Notes under the pieces: generated by a model
What the model saw: only the letters and a program-made list of their open reading frames with translations
What the model was told of the DNA's origin: nothing
Databases searched by the model: none
DNA from: Oscillatoriales cyanobacterium CG2_30_40_61
GTDB lineage: Bacteria; Cyanobacteriota; Cyanobacteriia; Cyanobacteriales; Microcoleaceae
NCBI GenBank assembly: GCA_001873365.1
Contig: MNYZ01000073.1
Location: 1-56,985, forward strand
DNA: 56,985 bases
Direction of reading: 5' to 3'
Position numbers and translations under genes: made by a program
In this document: one piece after another, positions 17,022-25,085 of the stretch
Numbering within the stretch: position 1 is the stretch's first letter
Layout of the letters: each line of letters starts with the position of its first letter

Positions 17022-17110
17022 AACAAAATTACGCAAATTCTCAAAATTTTTTTATTCATTCTAATTTAGAGGTAGTTAACTAAAAACTCCACTTGAGGTT
17101 CTGGATTTTC
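17022..17110 (-). pseudogene. Fused relics of grpE 3' end and J-like gene 3' region
   Basis: 17022-17074 matches the grpE tail and downstream bases (8196-8250), keeping the final K-L-E-stop codons. 17081-17110 then matches 8893-8922 inside the J-like gene with two mismatches. The intervening grpE body is missing. This is a deletion scar of a second grpE/J-like pair upstream of the cluster. A MITE follows directly at 17111. Confidence 0.8.
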
Positions 17111-17206
17111 TATAGCAGTCGCCATAACGCTATTGACATGGATTACCGCACTGAGGCGGTAATGACAGCCGATAAGTAGTCCTAATAGCTAGGCGCGGTT
17201 GCTATA
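17111..17206. mobile_element. TA-flanked MITE, copy 1 (96 bp)
   Basis: The ends TATAGCAGTCGCC and GGCGCGGTTGCTATA are imperfect inverted repeats, and the inner bases can fold. A nearly identical copy lies in the opposite orientation at 46875-46972. The TATA ends suggest TA target duplication, as for IS630/Tc1-type MITEs. No transposase is present. Confidence 0.8.
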
Positions 17207-17261
17207 ACAGTAAAATTGCCGAACTTTAATCTGTTTTTAGGTTTTGGAAGGTTTTTAACCC

Positions 17262-17924
17262 TCAAAACAATCCCCGATAGCGAATAAACAACAAAATCAT
17301 GGCCCAGGAGCCTAGGGCGACTTTAATTCCGACTAAAATATTCAATAAAGGAATTACCCCACCACTAAACAGATCTCCGAATCTTCCTGGGGGTAACTCC
17401 AAACCAACCAAGGTGATCAAAGATAAGACAATGAAGATCAAAACCGAAATTTTCTCCCAAAACGAAGCTCTGTATCGTTGATAAATACCCATCATCCACT
17501 CGGGAGAGGAAGTAATCGCAATCAAACCGATGGCGGTTCCCCCGGCGACTCCGGCGGCAAACCCTCCCCCCGGGCTCAAATGTCCCCTAATAGCTAATTC
17601 AATCCCGACCAAAGCACTAATTGTAGCTCCCAAACGGGCCAAAACAATTGAAGGTTGATCGCTGAACTGATTAATACTGGCTAAGGGTTTCTCATTGGCG
17701 AGGAGAAAATAGACTCCCATAGTGGCGATAGTAAAGACCACCACTTCCAAGATCGTATCGTAGAGTCGATTTCTGAGAATAATCCCCGTGACCGCATTGG
17801 GAACACCACTATCCTTAACAATAGATTCTACAACAGATAAAACCGACGCACTCGATTCGGGATTGGGCATAATTAAAAACTTAGCATAAATCAAAATTCC
17901 AGCTAAAATATAAATCTGTTTCAT
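17262..17924 (-). CDS. mrpB: Mrp/Mnh antiporter subunit B
   Basis: 220 residues from the ATG at 17924; a GTG at 17927 is also possible. It has about six hydrophobic helices with the MnhB signature region (RGHLSPGGGFAAGVAGGTAI). It is the last gene of the Mrp operon and touches the previous stop by about one codon. Mrp complexes exchange cytosolic Na+ (or K+) for protons across the cytoplasmic membrane and help with salt, alkali and inorganic-carbon stress in cyanobacteria. The N-terminal part of this subunit is longer than in short MnhB proteins (about 140 aa), suggesting fusion with an MbhE-like segment. Confidence 0.85.
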   Translation of the reverse strand: MKQIYILAGILIYAKFLIMPNPESSASVLSVVESIVKDSGVPNAVTGIILRNRLYDTILEVVVFTIATMGVYFLLANEKPLASINQFSDQPSIVLARLGATISALVGIELAIRGHLSPGGGFAAGVAGGTAIGLIAITSSPEWMMGIYQRYRASFWEKISVLIFIVLSLITLVGLELPPGRFGDLFSGGVIPLLNILVGIKVALGSWAMILLFIRYRGLF

Positions 17925-17926
17925 CA

Positions 17927-18451
17927 CTATTTTTCCCCTGATGGCTGTGTATCAATATAGTTTAAGCAAGTTGTAGATGCGGAAAGTTGAGGTTCCATGA
18001 TCTCATATAAACGCTGGATGCGAGTAAGAGTCTGATAGGGTTGAGAGGGCTCCTCCTGAATACAGGTGAGATGAATGTCTTTATCGATTAAAGCCTGTTG
18101 TAATGTTTCGAGATCTTCATAGGAAATTAACTCTAACCGCAGATGATATTTGCCGAAAATTTTCCGAAACTCATCGAGAATCGGAGCATTTCCTAGGTCT
18201 TGAATCACCCCCAAACGCACCACCAGAGAAGAACGCACCGCCACCGCATAGAGGGTAATTGCTAACATAGTTCCGACTAAAGCTTCAGTTAAAGCCACAT
18301 CCGGCGCCCCCAAAACCGTATAGAGAAGCACGGCGATCGCCCCTAATATTCCGCGCACAATCAAAGCATGATAGGGGTTTACCTCTAATACCACCATCGC
18401 CGCCGCCAGAGGTAGTAAAGCCGTGATAATTTTAATATAGCTATCGTCCAT
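17927..18451 (-). CDS. MbhD-like (DUF4040) antiporter subunit with soluble C-terminal extension
   Basis: 174 residues from the ATG at 18451; the longer frame from 18487 would overlap mrpG by 47 bp and is less likely. The first ~80 residues are three helices of the DUF4040/MbhD type (VRGILGAIAVLLYTVLGAPDVALTEALVG), corresponding to the C-terminal part of MrpA. A soluble tail of about 90 residues follows (LELISYEDLETLQQALIDKD). No MrpA N-terminal antiporter domain is encoded in the operon. Confidence 0.8.
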   Translation of the reverse strand: MDDSYIKIITALLPLAAAMVVLEVNPYHALIVRGILGAIAVLLYTVLGAPDVALTEALVGTMLAITLYAVAVRSSLVVRLGVIQDLGNAPILDEFRKIFGKYHLRLELISYEDLETLQQALIDKDIHLTCIQEEPSQPYQTLTRIQRLYEIMEPQLSASTTCLNYIDTQPSGEK

Positions 18452-18722
18452 GATCGACCTCACTACTAGAACAGTAAGCCAACACATACCCCAAGATGGT
18501 ATTCCAGATCGCCAGAGAAATTAAGGCTAGAATCAGTAAGGGCCATTCCCGAGGAATTTTCAACAGTAACCCGACCACAATACTCATGGAACCTAGGGTA
18601 TCGGAGACGGAAAGAGTATGAAGTTTGAATAAAATGGATCGGTTTCCCATCAGGGGAATGGTTCCCCAAAACCAGAATACCAGTCCGACAGCGATTAAAA
18701 AATAACTAAATAGATCCATCAT
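18441..18722 (-). CDS. mrpG: Mrp/Mnh antiporter subunit G
   Basis: 93 residues and three hydrophobic helices. The MnhG pattern is visible (SYFLIAVGLVFWFWGTIPLM, then RSILFKLHTLSVSDTLGSMSI). The ATG overlaps the mrpF stop as ATGA (18719-18722). It is an accessory membrane subunit of the antiporter and is placed in the usual E-F-G order. Confidence 0.88.
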   Translation of the reverse strand: MMDLFSYFLIAVGLVFWFWGTIPLMGNRSILFKLHTLSVSDTLGSMSIVVGLLLKIPREWPLLILALISLAIWNTILGYVLAYCSSSEVDHGR

Positions 18723-18976
18723 TGTTGTTCATTCATCCTTTTTAAGAGGTGAGCCAGTAACATAAATCCGGCATTGCCCACACTAAGGATGATCACGCCC
18801 ACAATCCCGATCATCCAATCATCTCGTAAAACTGAGATTACTAAAATCATTACCGATGTCTTGGTGGCGACACTAGCAAAGGCTAACATCTTCTCCCAGA
18901 CATCATCCTTTTCCCAACACACTTCCGAGATCGGAATTAATAAAGCAATAATCATGGCGATCAAAACCCAGTTCAT
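18719..18976 (-). CDS. mrpF: Mrp/Mnh antiporter subunit F
   Basis: 85 residues from the ATG at 18976, which forms an ATGA overlap with the mrpE stop; the longer frame to 19015 is not needed. It has three helices (MNWVLIAMIIALLIPISEVC at the start, VATKTSVMILVISVLRDD in the middle). Size and position fit MnhF/PhaF. Confidence 0.85.
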   Translation of the reverse strand: MNWVLIAMIIALLIPISEVCWEKDDVWEKMLAFASVATKTSVMILVISVLRDDWMIGIVGVIILSVGNAGFMLLAHLLKRMNEQQ

Positions 18977-19362
18977 CGCGGTCTCCTCCGTCGTAACCAA
19001 TGCACCCCATACCAACCGTCTTCGTGATATTTAAAAACAATGGTTTTGGGGGTAAACGTAATTACAAATATATCTAAAAAAATTAGTCCTGGTGTCCGGC
19101 GAGGTTTGACTTCTTCCCTGGTGATTTCCTCATAATTATGGGGACGGAAAATCATTTCCAAGGCTTCAGCATAAGCCCGAGGAATCGCTATTAAAATTTC
19201 ATAAAAAATGCCAAACCAATCGGTTAACACTGTTGGTTTTTTTTTCAGCCCGGGTAATAAAAAAGCAATTCCCACCCCAATCATAATATTAGTTAGGCTG
19301 AAATTTGCTGTCAATAGAAACCAAATGACTAAGCGCAAACTGAGATTCAGATAGGCAATCAT
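18973..19362 (-). CDS. mrpE: Mrp/Mnh antiporter subunit E
   Basis: 129 residues from the ATG at 19362, which overlaps the mrpD stop as ATGA. Hydrophobic N-terminal helices precede EEVKPRRTPGLIFLDIFVIT and FTPKTIVFKYHEDG, in the position where MnhE has its conserved TPGT..D motif. It ends in a basic tail. It is a membrane assembly subunit. Confidence 0.83.
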   Translation of the reverse strand: MIAYLNLSLRLVIWFLLTANFSLTNIMIGVGIAFLLPGLKKKPTVLTDWFGIFYEILIAIPRAYAEALEMIFRPHNYEEITREEVKPRRTPGLIFLDIFVITFTPKTIVFKYHEDGWYGVHWLRRRRPR

Positions 19363-20786
19363 GACAATACCATCCAAAACAAGATTATTAGCATCAAACT
19401 CATAAACCCAATCAAATGATCAAATTTTTCTAATTCCCGTGGAAACTGAATACTGATCCGTTTAATAATCAAACCATAGGTTAACCATCCTAAACCAATT
19501 GTTGCCACGGACTTAATCACATTGCTAATAGTATAAGCTGGCGCAGAAAAAACATTTGCTGCGAGTAACCCCACCAACAACAGAATCACACTAGGCCAGA
19601 AACTCAAGCGGACTTTATCCTCCGCGCCAAAGGGAAGAAAAATAAATTTAGCAAAATAAATCGTTGTGCCAAAAGCAGCAATATTCATCGGAATATTTTG
19701 CCAGGGTAAGAGATTTTCGAGGGTCAAGACTTTAGATCCAAAACCCGATAATAGGGGAAAACCTGATATGGAGAAACTCGCGATCGCCAAGACCAGCCAC
19801 AGCCAAGTATTAATCGGATTAGTTCGTAATTCTGAGAAATTTCGACTCGGTAAAACTCCAGCAGTTAGAAATAAAGTAGATTTAACCAATCCATGGGTCA
19901 GGGCGTAAAATCCCCCCACCACTGGTGCAGCCAGAATAAACCCTAACTGAGAAATGGTACTTAAGGCCAGCATTCGTTTTGTATCCTGTTCCCAGATCGC
20001 CAAAAATGCCCCCAGCAAGGCTGTCCCCACGCCAAAAATCCGTACAATCGGATCAAGTTCATCGATCATCAGGGCTAAACGTACCAGGGGAAAGACCCCA
20101 GCTTTGACCACCACCCCCGAGAGTAAAGCGGATACGGGGGTTTCCGATTCCGAGTGGGTTAGGGGTAGCCAAAACCCGGAAACAAAAATTCCCCCCTTAA
20201 TTAATAGTCCCAAAAAAATCAGGGCGATCGCTTCGGGTGGCACACCCTGTAAACCGGTAAAGGCAAAGGAATGATGGGTTTGATAGACTAACACCGCCCC
20301 AACTAAATAAAACAGCATGGCGACGTTACTAACAAATAGATAGCGCAACCCTACCCAAATTGACCGATCCGATCGCGGATAACTAATTAATAAAAAGGCG
20401 GCAGTCCCAATTACCTCTAACGCTACATATAAACTGATCAAATCAGCACTGATAAAAACGGCATTCAAGCTACCGTGTACAATTGTGATTTGGGTATAAA
20501 AAAAACTGGTTTTATTAGTCTGCCAGCAGTAGAGAATTACCGCCGCCGTGACTAGCCCATTGGTTAAAATAAAATAGCCACTTAGTTGATCAATAATTAA
20601 GTTAACCCCAAAATTATTGAGTAACTGTAGATTCAACGGCGATGGATTCAGTAAGGTTTGTAAACCATATCCGATAGATATAGTAGCCATCCCTAATCCT
20701 AAAATTTTATCCAGTTTGGGGAGTAGGGCGATCGTGAAAGCTAGAAAAAAGGGCAGTCCAATCCAAACTAGGGTCAGAGTCGTCAT
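19359..20786 (-). CDS. mrpD: Mrp/Mnh antiporter subunit D (NuoL/M/N-like)
   Basis: 475 residues and about 14 membrane helices. It belongs to the proton-pumping NADH dehydrogenase ND2/4/5 family, with LALEVIGTAAFLLISYPRSD (the conserved Glu of helix 5), GGIFVSGFWLPLTHSESETPV and LTHGLVKSTLFLTAGV (the Lys of the ion path). It is the only large antiporter-like subunit in the operon; many Mrp systems carry both A and D, and several cyanobacteria carry two D-like genes. ATGA junctions tie it to mrpC and mrpE. Confidence 0.9.
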   Translation of the reverse strand: MTTLTLVWIGLPFFLAFTIALLPKLDKILGLGMATISIGYGLQTLLNPSPLNLQLLNNFGVNLIIDQLSGYFILTNGLVTAAVILYCWQTNKTSFFYTQITIVHGSLNAVFISADLISLYVALEVIGTAAFLLISYPRSDRSIWVGLRYLFVSNVAMLFYLVGAVLVYQTHHSFAFTGLQGVPPEAIALIFLGLLIKGGIFVSGFWLPLTHSESETPVSALLSGVVVKAGVFPLVRLALMIDELDPIVRIFGVGTALLGAFLAIWEQDTKRMLALSTISQLGFILAAPVVGGFYALTHGLVKSTLFLTAGVLPSRNFSELRTNPINTWLWLVLAIASFSISGFPLLSGFGSKVLTLENLLPWQNIPMNIAAFGTTIYFAKFIFLPFGAEDKVRLSFWPSVILLLVGLLAANVFSAPAYTISNVIKSVATIGLGWLTYGLIIKRISIQFPRELEKFDHLIGFMSLMLIILFWMVLS

Positions 20787-21118
20787 GGGGTATTATTTTT
20801 CTCAATCTCGTTAGTTTCCAAGGTGGGATTATCCCGGGCGAGTTTCATCACTCCTACTAGCATTAAAGCCTGATTGGAAAGACCAATGACAATTGCTGTT
20901 AAAATCACCGCTTGAGGTACGGGATCGGCGTAAGTTGGGTTTGGGATATCCGAAAGAATCGGAGTTAATAAACCATCCCGGGATGCAATTAGTACATAAT
21001 AGGCGATCACACCCGTACTCATGACATCCATCGAGATAGTCTTCATCAGCAGGTTTTTTTTCAGGATAATTCCGAAAAACCCGCATAATATTGTGGCAAA
21101 GATAAAGGCTTCTAACAC
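20783..21118 (-). CDS. mrpC: Mrp/Mnh antiporter subunit C (NuoK-like)
   Basis: 111 residues from a GTG at 21118. Three helices are visible (LEAFIFATILCGFFGIIL, SMDVMSTGVIAYYVLI, DPVPQAVILTAIVIGLSNQA), and the DPVPQALVLTAIVI pattern is typical of MnhC/NuoK relatives. It is the first gene of the operon; its stop overlaps mrpD. The promoter should lie in 21119-21385. Confidence 0.88.
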   Translation of the reverse strand: MLEAFIFATILCGFFGIILKKNLLMKTISMDVMSTGVIAYYVLIASRDGLLTPILSDIPNPTYADPVPQAVILTAIVIGLSNQALMLVGVMKLARDNPTLETNEIEKNNTP

Positions 21119-21385
21119 GAGAATTAGGGAGGTAATAGGGAATGGGTAGGGTTAATCGCAAACTACAAATTGTCAGCACCGACTAACCTGGAAATCGATA
21201 CAGTCCAGCTTTTATCCAGACTAGCTCTATTAAAGCGAGTCATTTTTGTTTTAACTCTATTAATATACCAGAGATGATCCCGTTTCTAGTTAGGAGGAGG
21301 GAAAATTTAGCAGTCCCGTGCATTGTGTAGCATCTACAATTAGATTTCAGTTGAGAACACTGCAAAAATCAATCCCGATTAACGA

Positions 21386-21814
21386 CTATTCCCCTTGCCA
21401 ATCTGGACAGGTTTCAGTTTCAGACCCCATGGGGTGCATTCCACAAACCAATAAATTTCCCCCATAAACTTGTCCGTGATAATGTTGACATCCTCGACAA
21501 GCTGGGTTTTTGGTTTCTGTGGGTTGAATGTATGTGACAAAGGGATCAAAATGTTCGTCTTCGCCATCGATATCTAAATCCAGATCAAAATCCAGATCAA
21601 AATAAATATCAATAATCGGTTCCAAGATATCATTGATATATTCATCAAGTTCGGGAAGAATTTTATTTTGTACCTCGTCGGTAATTTCTTCCGAAATCTT
21701 GGTGAGTTCGTTTAATATTCCGTTTAGTTCTTCAGTCACGTCTGTAAAAAACTTCTCCATGTCAGAAACCGCTGTTTCTATGGCTTCTACAATACTTTTT
21801 GACCAATCTTCCAT
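21386..21814 (-). CDS. Conserved acidic protein with C-terminal Cys/His cluster, unknown
   Basis: 142 residues. The first ~90 are acidic and amphipathic helical (SIVEAIETAVSDMEKFFTDV ... DLDFDLDLDIDGEDEHFD). The C-terminus has CRGCQHYHGQVYGGNLLVCG and then ETCPDWQGE, four Cys and two His that could bind metal. I believe similar proteins occur widely in cyanobacteria, but I know of no function. Its 3' end faces the Mrp operon, about 270 bp away. Confidence 0.7.
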   Translation of the reverse strand: MEDWSKSIVEAIETAVSDMEKFFTDVTEELNGILNELTKISEEITDEVQNKILPELDEYINDILEPIIDIYFDLDFDLDLDIDGEDEHFDPFVTYIQPTETKNPACRGCQHYHGQVYGGNLLVCGMHPMGSETETCPDWQGE

Positions 21815-21938
21815 GACACTGATAACCAGTTTTCTGAATAATTTAGATAAAATATAGCAAAAAACAGCTATACCAGAATTCTAGTATAGCGCGATTGAAT
21901 TAACCCTTCACCTTGAATTTTCTTGTCGGGCTAACCCC

Positions 21939-22304
21939 CTAATCTTTCTGGAGGCGACGTAATTCCTCTTGTAAATCCCGCACCTTGTCTTTTAACTGCT
22001 CAACTCCATCATCTTTTTGATCAGAGTCATCATCATCATCTAAAATTTCAATTAAACGGGGTTCTGGCTTTTTGGGTGGCGGCGCGGGTTCATTCGTCGG
22101 TTGTTGAACTTGCTGAATCGTATCTTCCACAAAACGACGCGCTTCTTCCGTGGTCATTTCCCCCCGTTTAACTAGCTCATCGGCTAATTTTTGGGCTTCT
22201 GTGCGTAATTCCGCTAGGTTCTTAACGGCTTTTTCCCCCGCATAGGAGGCTAAACCGACCCCTAGATAAACCGCTTTTTGGATCAGATCTCCGAAACCCG
22301 CCAT
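21939..22304 (-). CDS. Phasin-like protein
   Basis: 121 residues. An amphipathic N-terminal helical part (MAGFGDLIQKAVYLGVGLAS) leads into LRTEAQKLADELVKRGEMTT and EEARRFVEDTIQQV, the pattern of PHA-granule-associated phasins. A Pro-rich and then Asp-rich linker and a C-terminal coiled coil (QLKDKVRDLQEELRRLQKD) follow. Phasins coat polyhydroxyalkanoate granules. No pha synthesis gene is nearby, so the role is inferred from the sequence pattern alone. Confidence 0.7.
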   Translation of the reverse strand: MAGFGDLIQKAVYLGVGLASYAGEKAVKNLAELRTEAQKLADELVKRGEMTTEEARRFVEDTIQQVQQPTNEPAPPPKKPEPRLIEILDDDDDSDQKDDGVEQLKDKVRDLQEELRRLQKD

Positions 22305-22388
22305 AACGACTCCAGTTTCTTAAAACAATTATTATTAATTAAACACTTGCTGGCTAACAGCGCTCAATCCCGATATCGTCTCAAAAAA

Positions 22389-22486
22389 GTGACCCGGAGT
22401 TTACGCCTATCAGAAGCATCCCGTATTGCTGCCACCTTCCGGTTCTGACAAGATTTGGGCGTTCCAATCGCATAAGTCCAGGTCAT
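22389..22486 (-). ncRNA. ffs: 4.5S signal recognition particle RNA (bacterial small SRP RNA)
   Basis: On the minus strand the SRP domain IV hairpin is plain: TTGTCAGAACCGGAAGGTGG, then CAGCAATACGGGATGCTTCTGATAGG in succession, holding the GGAAGG apical loop and the GTCAG/CTGA closing stem. The outer arms TGACCTGGACTTATGCG and CGTAAACTCCGGGTCA pair. Length is about 98 nt. It binds Ffh for cotranslational targeting of membrane proteins. The exact ends are uncertain by a few bases. Confidence 0.92.
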
Positions 22487-22575
22487 TTACTACTATAACA
22501 CAATTTTTGATTTTGCAACCCAACATCCTAAATTAATTTACGAATTACGAATTACGAATTACGAATGGATAAAAC

Positions 22576-22692
22576 TTGACCTCCCCTGCCTCCCGGTGCT
22601 CCCCCTGCTCCCCCTGCTCCCCCTGCTCCCCGGTGCTCCCGGTGCCTCCCGGTGCTCCCCGGTGCTCCCGGTGCCTCCCGGTGCTCCCCCTG
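22576..22692. repeat. Low-complexity CTCCC(GGTGC) tandem repeat, G-rich on the minus strand
   Basis: Imperfect repeats of CTCCCGGTGC and CTCCCCCTGC fill the space between ffs and the Wzc-like stop. The minus strand carries many GGGGG and GGG runs at short spacing, enough for G-quadruplex formation in the transcript. It is just past the 3' end of the Wzc-like gene. Short ACGAATT repeats precede it (22539-22566). Confidence 0.8.
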
Positions 22693-22694
22693 CC

Positions 22695-24944
22695 CTACTT
22701 CCTACCCCGGGCGGCTAATCGTTTCTGCTTATTATTAGGAGCTTTAGGTTTTAAGGCGGGTCGAGGGCGAGGTTGATCTCGAATAGGTTGGTCATGTTCG
22801 AGGGCGTCTTCTTCAACGTAGTCAACAAAAATATCTGCCCCATTCACAATCGCCCCTAAAAGTCGCGGACGATATTTTTTGGGATCTTCATCCTCGGTAT
22901 CCATTAATCTGTCCGTAACCTCCCCTAATAGGGCCGAGGCGGTGTAAATTGGACGGGTCACAATCACCATGCCATCGGTGTAGGGTTCTAGGGTTAAAAC
23001 GTCATTATTGCCCTCTAAGGCTGGACTATCCACGACCACAAAATCAAACCGATAGCGGACTTCTTCTAATAGGCGACGTAATTCACTCGATTCTAAAACC
23101 GTTGCTGGGTGACGCACGCCCCCCGGACTGGGAATCACGTATAAATTAGAGACATCGGGAACTAGACGAATACAGCCATATAAATCCCCATAATATTGTA
23201 GGGGTTCTACCCCAATCTGGGGATCGAGGGGTAATCCCAGGGATTCTACTTCCGAGGGCGATCGCAAATCGGCTTCAATTAATAGGGTACGTTTGCCACT
23301 TCTAGCCGCAGCGATCGCTAAATTATAAGCACTTAAGGTTTTTCCTTCGGCCGATCCCACACTGGTAATTAAAATAACTTTAGGAGATTTATTCCCCACC
23401 CGTTGTAAATTACTGCGAATTTTTTCATAAAATTCCAGATAGGGGGAATAGCGTTTAAGTAACAAGGGTAAAACATAATCTTCGGGGAATAAAAACACAT
23501 TAGGAACCACACCCAAAAGGGGAACTTCTCGCTCTTTGAAAGCTCCTTGAATTTCTTCCCAAGTGTAGAATTTCCCACTCAACATTCCCAGGACAAAAAT
23601 AATCACCGCCCCGCCTAAAACTCCTCCGAGTCCTCCCATTGCCAGGATTAAAGCCATACTCAACGCTTTAGGAATTTCCACATCTGGAGCCTGTGCTTCC
23701 TTGGCGATCGCTAAACTACTGGTAATTTCCGCTTCCGCCGCTTTTGCATCTACTAACCTCGCCTGCATTTGATCATATAACGCTTTTTTATAGGCAACTT
23801 GCTGTTCTAGTCGTTGTTTTTCTGCTTGTTTATTCGGAATTGTGGCATAGTTTTGTTTGAGATCTTCTCCGGTTTTTTGGGATGATATTAATTGTTGTTC
23901 TAAACTTTCCTTTTGAGTTTTTAACCCAATTAAATTTTGAGCTAATTGTTGGCGAGTCGGATCAAGAGAAGAATCAACCCGAATTGTATCCACACTAACT
24001 AAAGGGGCTGCAATTCCACCGCCTCCCAAGACTTCTGAAGCGCGAGATTGTAATTGTTTTTCCGATGCTTGTTGACGTTTAACTAATTCTGCAACTAAAG
24101 GATGTTGGTCTTTATAATCCTTGCGTAAAACTGCTAACTGGGATTCAATTTCATATAATTGAACTCGCAGTTGAGCAATAATTGGATCGGCTGTTAATGC
24201 TTGAGAAACAAAGGCTTGATCTGCATTTAATCCCAACTGAGATTCTAAACTCTTCACTTGAGCTTTCAGGGCTTCTAACTGTAAATTAATATCTTTTTGT
24301 TGTTGTTCATTAGCTAAAATTGCCGCAGGTAAAGAGCCACTTTCTAAACTTAAAATAGTTGCTCCTTCGCGTTTATCATAACTTTCTAACTCTTTTTCTG
24401 CCCGTCTCAATTCCGCTTCTGCTGGTTTTAATCTTTCTTCAATCAGACTAATAATACTATTCAATTGTTGAGCATTAATAATCCGACTTTGTTCATACAT
24501 TATTTTCATGAGTGTATTCACAAAAACTACTGCCCGTTCTCGATTAGAATCTAAATAAGCAATCGTAATTTTCATCGGAGTACCAGGAACATCTTTAGTG
24601 CCAGCAACAGGCGGCTGCACCTGAATCGATAATTTTTTTTTCAACTCCTCATTTGGGATTAGATTATATTCTTTCAAAATCGGTGCTAATACACTCGGAG
24701 GAAGCAATGTTTCAGAAGATAGTTGTTGTCCTTGTTGTTGAATAACTTCCCCGGTTTTAGAAAAGATCACCGGACTACTTTGACCCATCAAAATACCCGT
24801 TGCTTTATAGGGAGGAGCCACTGGCGGTTCCATTAACATGGCGGCGGCTCCCGATGCCCCTAACGCTACAATAAAGGTGGCAAAACCGGCTAATTTATAT
24901 TGATCAAAAGCAATTAAATATCGTTTAACAATCGGTAAAGTCAT
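22695..24944 (-). CDS. Wzc/Wzz-type polysaccharide copolymerase with BY-kinase-like ATPase
   Basis: 749 residues from the ATG at 24944 (MTLPIVKRYLIAFDQYKL); the longer frame to 24986 runs into repeat-like sequence. An N-terminal Wzz region has a TM helix at about 18-36, then a long coiled coil (170-420), then a second TM near 435-460. A P-loop ATPase follows: Walker A ILITSVGSAEGKTLSAYNLA (about 525), Walker A' LLIEADLRSP and Walker B FDFVVVDSPAL. It should control chain length and export of exopolysaccharide in the inner membrane, with the Wza-like protein next to it. The C-terminus is basic and lacks the Tyr cluster that BY kinases phosphorylate. Confidence 0.88.
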   Translation of the reverse strand: MTLPIVKRYLIAFDQYKLAGFATFIVALGASGAAAMLMEPPVAPPYKATGILMGQSSPVIFSKTGEVIQQQGQQLSSETLLPPSVLAPILKEYNLIPNEELKKKLSIQVQPPVAGTKDVPGTPMKITIAYLDSNRERAVVFVNTLMKIMYEQSRIINAQQLNSIISLIEERLKPAEAELRRAEKELESYDKREGATILSLESGSLPAAILANEQQQKDINLQLEALKAQVKSLESQLGLNADQAFVSQALTADPIIAQLRVQLYEIESQLAVLRKDYKDQHPLVAELVKRQQASEKQLQSRASEVLGGGGIAAPLVSVDTIRVDSSLDPTRQQLAQNLIGLKTQKESLEQQLISSQKTGEDLKQNYATIPNKQAEKQRLEQQVAYKKALYDQMQARLVDAKAAEAEITSSLAIAKEAQAPDVEIPKALSMALILAMGGLGGVLGGAVIIFVLGMLSGKFYTWEEIQGAFKEREVPLLGVVPNVFLFPEDYVLPLLLKRYSPYLEFYEKIRSNLQRVGNKSPKVILITSVGSAEGKTLSAYNLAIAAARSGKRTLLIEADLRSPSEVESLGLPLDPQIGVEPLQYYGDLYGCIRLVPDVSNLYVIPSPGGVRHPATVLESSELRRLLEEVRYRFDFVVVDSPALEGNNDVLTLEPYTDGMVIVTRPIYTASALLGEVTDRLMDTEDEDPKKYRPRLLGAIVNGADIFVDYVEEDALEHDQPIRDQPRPRPALKPKAPNNKQKRLAARGRK

Positions 24945-24974
24945 AATAATATGGGTAATGGGTAATGGGTTATG

Positions 24975-25080
24975 GGACTTACGCACCCAACTAAAGAAAC
25001 CGGGTTTTTGGCGATCATACTTCGTTGTGAGCCAAATATTCTCTAAAAAACCCGGTTTCTCGGTCTGCCTGCGTAAGTGC
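24975..25080. repeat. ~103-bp interspersed repeat (AGGACTTACGCA family), divergent copy
   Basis: Outer ends GGACTTACGCA and GCGTAAGTGC and inner AGAAACCGGGTTT/AACCCGGTTTCT arms identify it as a worn member of the family seen at 32879, 42484 and 53317. It lies between the Wza-like and Wzc-like genes. Confidence 0.75.
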
Positions 25081-25085
25081 TATGA

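Noticed and set aside
19954-20274. Plus-strand ORF inside mrpD
   Set aside because: Shadow frame of a strongly conserved antiporter gene.
22576-22776. Plus-strand ORF of 66 codons rich in Pro, Cys and Ser
   Set aside because: It is produced by the CTCCC-type low-complexity repeat and overlaps the Wzc-like 3' end; it is not a credible gene.
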